Shown in pieces: positions 57,199 to 64,000 of a stretch of 64,000 nucleotides of DNA. Every line of letters begins with the position of its first letter. Position 1 is the stretch's first letter. Source of the DNA: Bos javanicus (taxonomy: Eukaryota > Chordata > Mammalia > Artiodactyla > Bovidae); NCBI RefSeq assembly GCF_032452875.1, contig NC_083871.1, forward strand, positions 7,043,692-7,107,691. Direction: 5' to 3'. The position numbers and the translations under genes are program-made. The notes beneath the pieces were generated by a model that saw only the letters and a program-made list of their open reading frames with translations, was not told the origin of the DNA and made no database searches.

Positions 57199-57342
57199 GG
57201 ATGGCATGACTGACTTGATGGACGTGAGTCTGGGTGAACTCCAGGAGTTGGTGATGGACAGGGAGGCCTGGCGTGCTGCGATTCATGGGGTTGCAAAGAG
57301 TTGGACACAACTGAGCGATTGAACTGAACTGAGCTGAACTGA
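57199..57342 (+). mobile_element. BovB LINE 3' end fragment
   Basis: The last ~145 bp of BovB in sense ('ggatggcatgactgac' to a CTGAA-type repeat at 57322-57340). No clear target duplication. Confidence 0.9.
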
Positions 57343-57669
57343 TTCCTCCAAAAAAAGCAATAAAAATATCAGAAAGTATCAAAACTAACTTTATCCAGAA
57401 TTCTAGAATTAACCACAGGCTTGAAATCATATGAAGGGCTTTTACTTCAGGAAAACTGCAACACCTTCATACGAACAACAGGGTGTGGCCCTGCACCTTG
57501 ATCCTGAGTCGCAGCAACCCTGCAACCTCTAGAGAGTGCCTTCAGGGGATGATCCTCACAAAACCCATCAGCAGAGCATTGCCAATGTCACAGCTCTGAA
57601 GAAAAGCCTTATCTATAGGGCATTTCACCTTATTTTTAATCTTATGTAGTTGTTTGCAACTGCTATCAG
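57343..57669. other. Unassigned sequence
   Basis: Unique-looking DNA between two BovB insertions. Confidence 0.5.
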
Positions 57670-57675
57670 AGATTA
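57670..57675. repeat. BovB target-site duplication, left copy
   Basis: AGATTA, repeated at 62060-62065. It is short, but both copies abut the element ends exactly. Confidence 0.7.
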
Positions 57676-58217
57676 GTCAGTCAGTCAGTTCAGTGGCTCA
57701 GTCCAACTCTTTGCAACCCCATGAATCACAGCACGCCAGGCCTCCCTGTCCATCACCAACTCCTGGAGTTCACTCAGACTCACATCCATCGAGTCAGTGA
57801 AGCCATCCAGCCATCTCATCCTCTGTCATCCCCTTCTCCTCCTGCCCCCAATCCCTCCCAGCATCAGAGTTTTTCCATTGAGTCAACTCTTCGCATGAGG
57901 TGGCCAAAGTACTGGAGTTTCAGCTTTAGCATCATTCCTTCCAAAGAAATCCCAGGGCTGATCTCCTTCAGAATGGACTGGTTGGATCTCCTTGCAGTCC
58001 AAGGGACTCTCAAGACTCTTCTCCAACACCATAGTTCAAAAGCATCAATTCTTCAGGGCTCAGCCTTCTTCACAGTCCAACCCTCACATCCATGCATGAC
58101 CACAGCAAAAACCATAGCCCTGATAGATGGACTTTTGTTGGCAAAGTAATGTCTCTGCTTTTGAATATGCTATTTAAGTTAGTCGTAACTTTCCTTCCAA
58201 GGAGTAAGCGTCTTAAT

Positions 58218-58818
58218 TTAATGGCTGCAGTCACCATATGCAGTGATTTTGGAGCCTAGAAAAAGAAAGTCTGACACTGTTTCCACTGTTTCCCCATCTA
58301 TTTCCCATAAAGTAATGGGACCAGATGCCATGATCCTCATTTTCTGAATGTTGAGTTTTAAGCCAACTTTTTCACTCTCCACTTTCACTTTCATCAAGAG
58401 GCTTTTTAGTTCCTCTTCACTTTCTGCCATAAGGGTGGTGTCATCTGCATATCTGAGGTTCTTGATATTTCTCCCAGCAATCTTGATTCCAGCTTGTGTT
58501 TCTTCCAGTCCAGCGTTTCCCATGATGTACTCTGCATATAAGTTAAATAAACAGGGTGACAATATACAGCCTTGACATACTCCTTTTTCTATTTGGAACC
58601 AGTCTGTTGTTCCATGTCCAGTTCTAACTGTTGCTTCTTCACCTGCATACAGATTTCTCAAGAGGCAGTTCAGGTGGTCTGGTATTCCCATCTCTTTCAG
58701 AATTTTCCACAGTTTATTGTGATCCACACAGTCAAAGTCTTTGGCATAGTCAATAAAGCAGAAATAGATGTTTTTCTGGAACTCTCTTGCTTTTTCCATG
58801 ATCCAGCGGATGTTGGCA
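58218..58818 (-). pseudogene. BovB RT segment in the inverted copy
   Basis: An open RT stretch with the motif-A-like FIDYAKDFD (a lysine-alanine to lysine-aspartate change), QGCILSPCLFNLYAE and an intact YADD near 58440-58452. The SINE at 58819 cuts it upstream and the frame is lost beyond. It is among the better preserved RT cores in the window. Confidence 0.87.
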
Positions 58819-59096
58819 GAGAAGGCAATGGCAACCCACTCCAGTACTCTTGCCTGGAAAATCCCATGGACAGAGGAGCCTGGAGGGCAGCAGTCCATGG
58901 GGTCGCTGAGGGTCAGACACGACTGAGCAACTTCACTTTCACTTTTCACTTTCATGCATTGGAGAAGGAAATGGCCACCCACTCCAGTGTTCTTGCCTGG
59001 AGAATCCCAGGGACAGTGGAACCTGGTGGGCTGCCGTCTATGGGGTCGCACAGAGTTGGGCATGACTGAAGTGACTTAGCAGTAGCAGTAGCAGCA
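58819..59096 (+). mobile_element. BovA2 SINE with 10-bp TSD (first)
   Basis: A sense two-monomer BovA2 of 278 bp with an AGTAGC-type tail. It is flanked by exact GATGTTGGCA at 58809-58818 and 59097-59106, within the RT region of BovB. Confidence 0.97.
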
Positions 59097-59260
59097 GATG
59101 TTGGCAATTTGATCTTTGGCTCCTCTGCCTTTTCTAAAATCAGCTTGAACATCAGGAAATTCACGGTTCACGTATTGCTGAAGACTGGCTTGAAGAATTT
59201 TGAGCATTACTTTACTAGCATGTGAGATGAGTGCAATTGTGTGGTAGTTCGAGCATTCTT

Positions 59261-59536
59261 CAGAGAAGGCAATGGCACCCCACTCCAGTACTCTTGCTTG
59301 GAAAATCCCATGGATGGAGGAGCCTGTTAGGCTGCAGTCCATGGGGTTGCTAAGAGTTGGACACGACTGAGCAACTTCACTTTCACTTTTCACTTTGATG
59401 CATTGGAGAAGGAAATGGCGCCCACTCCAGTGTTCTTGCCTGGAGAATCCCAGGGATGGGGGAGCCTGGTGGGCTGCCATCTATGGGGTCACACAGAGTC
59501 GGACATGACTGAAGTGACTTAACATAGCATAGCATT
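59261..59536 (+). mobile_element. BovA2 SINE with 10-bp TSD (second)
   Basis: A sense two-monomer BovA2 of 276 bp whose tail is ATAGC-type rather than CAG-type. It is flanked by exact GAGCATTCTT at 59251-59260 and 59537-59546. It lies only about 165 bp from the first, in the same orientation. Confidence 0.97.
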
Positions 59537-59830
59537 GAGCATTCTTTGCCATTGCCTTTCTTTGGGATTGGAATGAAAACTGACCTTTTCCAGTCCTGTG
59601 GCCACTGCTAAGTTTTCCAAATTTTCTGGCATATTGAGTGCAGCACTTTCACAGGATCATCTTCCAGGATTTGAAATAGCTCAACTGGAATTCCATCACC
59701 TCCACTAGCTTTGTTCGTAGTGATGCTTTCTAAGGCCCACTTGACTTCACATTCCAGGATGTCAGGCTCTAGGTCAGTGATCACACCATCGTGAGTACCT
59801 GTGTCGTGAAGATCTTTTTTGTACAGTTCT

Positions 59831-60290
59831 AGCGTGGGCAGCTGTGACCGGCACACTAAGCACAGGTGGCTGCGACCAGGGCACTAAGCACTGCTGAGAG
59901 GAGCTACCCCATGTCCCTGGCCAGGGGCAGAAGCCGGGAGGATCCCATACCCGAAGGGCGGAGGCCAAGAGGAGTTACCCCACTTGTTCAGGGGCAGCAG
60001 CCGAGAGTGCCAGGCTGCGACAGTGCAGGAATGGCCGAGAACAGCTACCCAAGTCCGAGGTCAGGGGTGGCAGCCAGGAGGAGCTACCCTACATCCGAGG
60101 TCAGGGGCAGTGGCCGAGAGGAGCTACCCCACGCCCAAGGCCAGGGGCAGTGGCAGGGAGGTCCAACCCCATGTCCAAGAAGCGGTGGCTACACGGGCAC
60201 AGGAGGGCCTAGAGGAGCTATCCCACGTTGAAGGTCAGGAAGGGCAGTGGTGAGGAGATACCCCTCATCCAAGGTAAGGAGCAGTGGCTG
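59831..60290 (+). repeat. BovB 5' UTR tandem repeats
   Basis: A GC- and CpG-rich run of imperfect units of roughly 35-40 bp built on 'gaggagctaccccac...aggccaggggcagtggcc'. At least eight units can be followed from 59890 to 60270, and a shortened set is visible antisense at 9230-9400. It is the most complete 5' end of BovB in this window. Confidence 0.85.
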
Positions 60291-60583
60291 CGCTTTGCTG
60301 GAGCAGCTGTGAAAAGATACCCCACATCCAAGGTAAAAGAAACCCAAGTAAGATGGTAGGTTTTGCAAGAGGGCATCAGAGGGCAGACACACTGAAACGA
60401 TACTCAGAGAAAACTAGTCAATCTAATCACACTAGGACCACAGCCTTGTCTAACTCAATGAAACTAAGCCATGCCCGTGGGGACACCCAAGATGGGCGGG
60501 TCATGGTGGAGAGATCTGACAGAATGTGGTCCACTGGAGAAGGGAAAGGCAAATCACTTCAGTATTCTTGCCTTGAGAACCCC

Positions 60584-62059
60584 ATGAACAGTATGAAAAG
60601 GCAAAATGATAGGATACTGAAAGAGGAACTCCCCAGGTCAGTAGGTGCCCAAAATGCTACTGGAGATCAGTGGAGAAATAACCCCAGAAAGAATGAAGGG
60701 ATGGAGCCAAAGCAAAAATACCCACAATACCCAGCTGTGGATGTGACTGGTGATAGAAACAAGGTCTGATGCTGTAAAGAGCAATACTGCATAGGAACCT
60801 GGAATGTCAGGTCCATGAATCAAGGCAAATTGGAAGTGGTCAAACAAAAGATAGCAGAGTGAATGTCAACATTCTAGGAATCAGTGAACTAAAATGGACT
60901 GGAATGGGTGAATTTAACTCAGATGACCATTATATCTACTACTGCAGGCAGGAATCTCTCAGAAGAAACGAAGTAGCCATCATGGCCAACAAAAGAGTCC
61001 AAAATGCAGTACTTAGATGCAATCTCAAAAACAACAGAATGATCTCTGTTCGTTTCCAAGGCAGACTATTCAATATCATGGTAATCCAAGTCTATGCCCC
61101 AACCAGTAACGCTGAAGAAGCTGAAGTTGAACGGTTCGATGAAGACCTACAAGACCTTTTAGAACTAACACTCTAAAAAGATGTCTTTTTCATTATAGGG
61201 GTCTGGAATGCAAAAGTAGGAAGTCCAGAAACAGCTGGAGTAACAGGCAAATTTGGCCTTTGAATACGGAATGAAGCGGGACAAAGACTAATAGAGTTTT
61301 GCCAAGAAAATGCTCTGGTCATAGCAAACACCCTCTTCCAACAGTACAAGAGAAGACTCTACACATGGACATCACCAGATGGTCAATACCAAGATCAGAT
61401 TGGTTATATTCTTTGCAGCCAAAGATGGACAAGCTCTATACAGTCAACAAAAACAAGACAAGGAGCTGACTGTGGCTCAGATCATGAACTCCTTATTATC
61501 AAATTCAGCCTGAAATTGAAGAAAGTAGGGAAAACCACTAGACCATTCAGGTATGACTTACATCAAATCCCTTATGATTATACAGGGGAAGTGAGAAATA
61601 GATTTAAGGGCCTAGATATGATAGACAGAGTGCCTGATGAACTATGGAATGAGGTTCGTGACATTGTACAGGAGACAGGGATCAAGACCATCCCCATGGA
61701 AAAGAAATGCAAAAAAGCAAAATGGCTGTCTGGGGAGGCCTTACAAATCTCTTCTGTGAAAAGAAGAGAAAAGAAAAGCAAAGGAGAAAAGGAAAGATAT
61801 AAGCATCTGAATAGCTAGAAGAGATAGAATAGCCTTCCTCAGTGATCAATGCAAAGAAATAGAGGAAAACAACAGAATGGGAAAGACTAGAGATCTCTTC
61901 AAGAAAATTAGAGATACCAAGGGAACATTTCATGCAAAGATGAGCTCGATAAAGGACAGAAATGGTATGGACCTAACAGAAGCAGAAGATATTAAGAAGT
62001 GGTGGCAAAAATACACAGAAGAACTGTACAAAAAAGGTCTTCACGACCCAGATAATCAC
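60584..62059 (+). pseudogene. BovB ORF 5' half, inverted segment
   Basis: The ORF start region (MNSMKRQNDRILKEELP near 60585) leads into the endonuclease: GTWNVRSM near 60800, then ELKWTGMGEF at 60886-60915, open in 60859-61176. Stops at 60768-60770 and 61174-61176, and a TGA near 61261, break it. The linker to RT follows at 61516-61818 and 61877-62077. There is no RT core because the inversion point lies upstream of it. Confidence 0.87.
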
Positions 62060-62065
62060 AGATTA
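62060..62065. repeat. BovB target-site duplication, right copy
   Basis: AGATTA directly after the last BovB-like base ('gataatcac'). Confidence 0.7.
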
Positions 62066-62397
62066 AGTAAGGGTTAAATCTGTGTAATGGTTGCAAACAA
62101 AGGCATAGCCATAATTTTTTCATGTTAATTCTGGGAATAAGAGATGTTGATAGAGGACTACATACAGTTCTGATATATTGTAGTGGATCTAGAAGGCCCT
62201 GAGTAGAACAGAACATACCTAAGATAGACTGAGCAGGCCCCAGTCTTTCACCTGTCTGATGTATGGTCTTTTGTAAGCAGAAATGAAGAAAAGGTGAAAT
62301 TGTAAGGTGAATGTCTAAGGCACACCTTGACACATGCATAGATCCTCAGGTTTATGCCTGGAAAACTTATTGGTTTAAGAGATTTAGGGAAATCTCT
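62066..62397. other. Unassigned sequence
   Basis: Unique-looking DNA with no recognised element. Confidence 0.5.
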
Positions 62398-62662
62398 GTG
62401 GCAACACATTCCAGTACTCTTACCTGGAAAACCCCATGGATGGAGGAGCCTGGTAGGCTGCAGTCCATGGGGTCCCTGAGAGTTGGACACAACTGAGCAA
62501 CTTCACTTTAACTTCTCACTTTCATGCATTGAAGAAGGAAATGGCAACCCACTCCGGTGTTCTTGCCTGGAGAATCCCAGGGACGGAGGAGCCTGGTGGG
62601 CTGCCATCTATGAGGTTGCACAGAGTCGGATACGACTGAAGTGACTTAGCAGCAGCAGCAGC
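62398..62662 (+). mobile_element. BovA2 SINE
   Basis: A sense two-monomer BovA2 missing the first few bases of the head ('gtggcaacacattccag') and ending in a CAG-type tail at 62649-62662. The following BovB inserted right at its tail. Confidence 0.93.
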
Positions 62663-62674
62663 AACTGCCCATTT

Positions 62675-63192
62675 AAGGAAAGCTATGACCAATCTAGTCA
62701 GCATATTAAAAAGCAGAGACATTGCTTTGCCAACAAAGGTCTGTCTAGTCAAAGCTATGGTTTTTCCAGTAGTTATGTATGGATGTGAGAGTTGGACTAT
62801 AAAGAAAGCTGAGCGCTAAAGAATTGATGCTTTTGAACTGTGGTGTTGGAAATGACTCTTGAGAATCCCTTGAACTGCAAGGAGATCCAACCAGTCCATC
62901 CTAAAGGAGATCAGTCCTCAGTGTTCATTGGAAGGACTGATGTTGAAGCTGAAACTCCAATACTTTGGCCACCTGATGCGAAGAGCTGATTCATTTGAAA
63001 AGACTCTGATGCTGGGAAAGATTGAGGGCAGGAGGAAAAGGGGACGATAGAGGATGAGATGACTGGATGGCATCACCAACTCAATGGACATGAGTTTGAG
63101 TAACATCTGGGAGTTGGTGTTGGACAGGAAAGCCTGGGGTGCTGCAGTCCATGGGGTTTCAAAAAGTCGGACACGACTGAGCAACTGAACTG
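62675..63192 (+). mobile_element. BovB LINE 3' fragment with 12-bp TSD
   Basis: A sense 5'-truncated BovB from 'aaggaaagctatgacc' to the terminal repeat. It is flanked by AACTGCCCATTT at 62663-62674 and 63193-63204 (the first five bases could also be element sequence). The ORF segment is broken by a stop at 62817-62819. Confidence 0.93.
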
Positions 63193-63284
63193 AACTGCCC
63201 ATTTTTTAGCTGAAACAAGCCATTTGACTCAGGTGAAAGTGAAAAAAAATATTATATGAAGAAGACAGATACAAAGTACACAAC

Positions 63285-64000
63285 AGGGAAAGAGACTACA
63301 GAATTAGTCCATCGAATTGACTAAACAAACAACAGTTTAGAATGTGACAACAAGAAATATGCAATAAATCAAATCTTGTGGGAGAAGGAGAAATCTGATT
63401 TCCAAAGTTATCACCTTGTATGATTTGAAAAGTCCAGTTTTAAATAATAAATTCTGAGCTATGCAAAGAAGCAGGAATCAAAAGAAAACTCTGCCTTCAG
63501 TGATCCACATTGGACTGACTAGAAAATGACATTAAATTAGCAATTATAACTGTGTTCTATGAACTAAAAAAAGGCATGAATAATTAAAAGAATGCATGCC
63601 AGCAGTGTCTCACCATATTAAGAATATTATTAAAGTGATCAAAATTATGAAAAAAGGAATCAACTCTAGCTTAGATATTTGAAAAATGCATAACAGGAAA
63701 TGAAACACTTACTAGAGGGGACAACACATTTGATTCAAAGAAAGAATCAGTGAACCTGAAGGTGGGTTGATTGAAGTTACTTAATAAGGAACAGAGAGCA
63801 AAAGCAATGAAGTATGATCAGAGCTTCTGAAACTTTTGGAAGACTATAAAACTCAAGAACATAAACATAATGGGAGTCCCAGAAGAAGAGAGAAGGACAG
63901 AAAGTATATTTCAAAAAACAAACAAGAAACAGAAAAAACCACGAATTTTTAAATGAAAAACATTAATCTATACACCCAACAAGCTCAACAAACTATAACT
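63285..64000 (+). mobile_element. L1M 5' region, runs off the window
   Basis: The end of the window ('gggagtcccagaagaagagag', 'gaatttttaaatgaaaaacattaatctata', 'ccaacaagctcaacaaac') matches the region upstream of or at the start of ORF1 in old mammalian L1 elements, in sense. ORF1 would be expected beyond 64000. The left boundary is vague. Confidence 0.65.

Larger units (their letters stand above)
57676..62059 (-). mobile_element. BovB LINE with 5' inversion, carrying two BovA2
   Basis: 57676-59830 is the BovB 3' part in antisense. 59831-62059 is the 5' part in sense, starting in the BovB 5' UTR. The antisense part begins (in element terms) at AGAACTGTAC, and the sense part ends 40 bases beyond the same point (62020-62059), so the halves overlap by about 40 nt of the parent element. 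AGATTA flanks the whole. This is the geometry expected of twin priming. Two SINEs inserted later into the antisense half. Confidence 0.88.

Noticed and set aside
58572..59069. 166-codon frame on plus
   Set aside because: It is the reverse side of BovB RT joined to a BovA2 SINE, with no independent protein signature.
59890..60270. CRISPR-like direct repeat array
   Set aside because: The units are contiguous and imperfect with no unique spacers, and the sequence is the tandem 5' UTR of BovB in a mammalian genome.

Overview
The window is bovid ruminant genomic DNA, and I can support no host protein-coding gene in it. The diagnosis rests on repeats: many copies of the RTE-type LINE BovB, the BovB-related SINEs BovA2 and Bov-tA, a CHR-type tRNA-derived SINE, and bovine-type L1 3' ends. 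Older mammalian repeats (MIR, an MLT1-type LTR, a MER20-like hAT element, L1M fragments) lie between them. By my hand-drawn boundaries BovB alone covers about 18.5 kb, roughly 29% of the window. Long open stretches are decayed LINE or retroviral frames or chance frames through SINEs.

Layout. 1-4.6 kb: little recognised, then an L1 3' UTR cut by a BovB fragment and a BovA2. 4.6-9.4 kb: a long antisense BovB split by a second BovB in the opposite direction. 10.2-12.1 kb: a bovine L1 with a classic 5' inversion and a 15-bp target duplication. 12.1-26.6 kb: mostly unique or ancient sequence with scattered SINEs, an MLT1 LTR, a MER20-like element and antisense L1M broken by a BovB. 26.6-35.4 kb: an antisense BovB interrupted by a class I (gammaretrovirus-like) endogenous provirus. 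36.6-46.4 kb: an L1 3' end, small BovB pieces, AT-rich simple sequence and a short GC-rich patch. 46.7-51.4 kb: two sense BovB copies. 53-56 kb: L1 3' ends, one with a 13-bp duplication and one hosting a Tc1/mariner-like MITE. 57.7-62.1 kb: a BovB with a 5' inversion carrying two BovA2 elements with perfect duplications. 62.4-64 kb: BovA2, BovB and the 5' part of an old L1 running off the end.

The most informative object is the provirus at 26768-33046. Its two 498-bp LTRs differ at only 2 positions, so integration was recent. It has a proline-tRNA primer site, a polypurine tract, gag with late-domain and zinc-knuckle motifs, protease and reverse transcriptase. The interior nevertheless carries several stops, frameshifts and two large deletions (RNase H/integrase and most of env). 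That mismatch suggests an already defective genome mobilised by helper functions, or LTR homogenisation.

The second theme is retrotransposition structure: two twin-priming-like 5' inversions (one L1, one BovB), BovB within BovB, a SINE with a doubled tRNA head, and at least a dozen direct repeats readable by eye. Boundaries were read by hand without alignment tools and should be taken as good to roughly 5-20 bp unless a target duplication fixes them.
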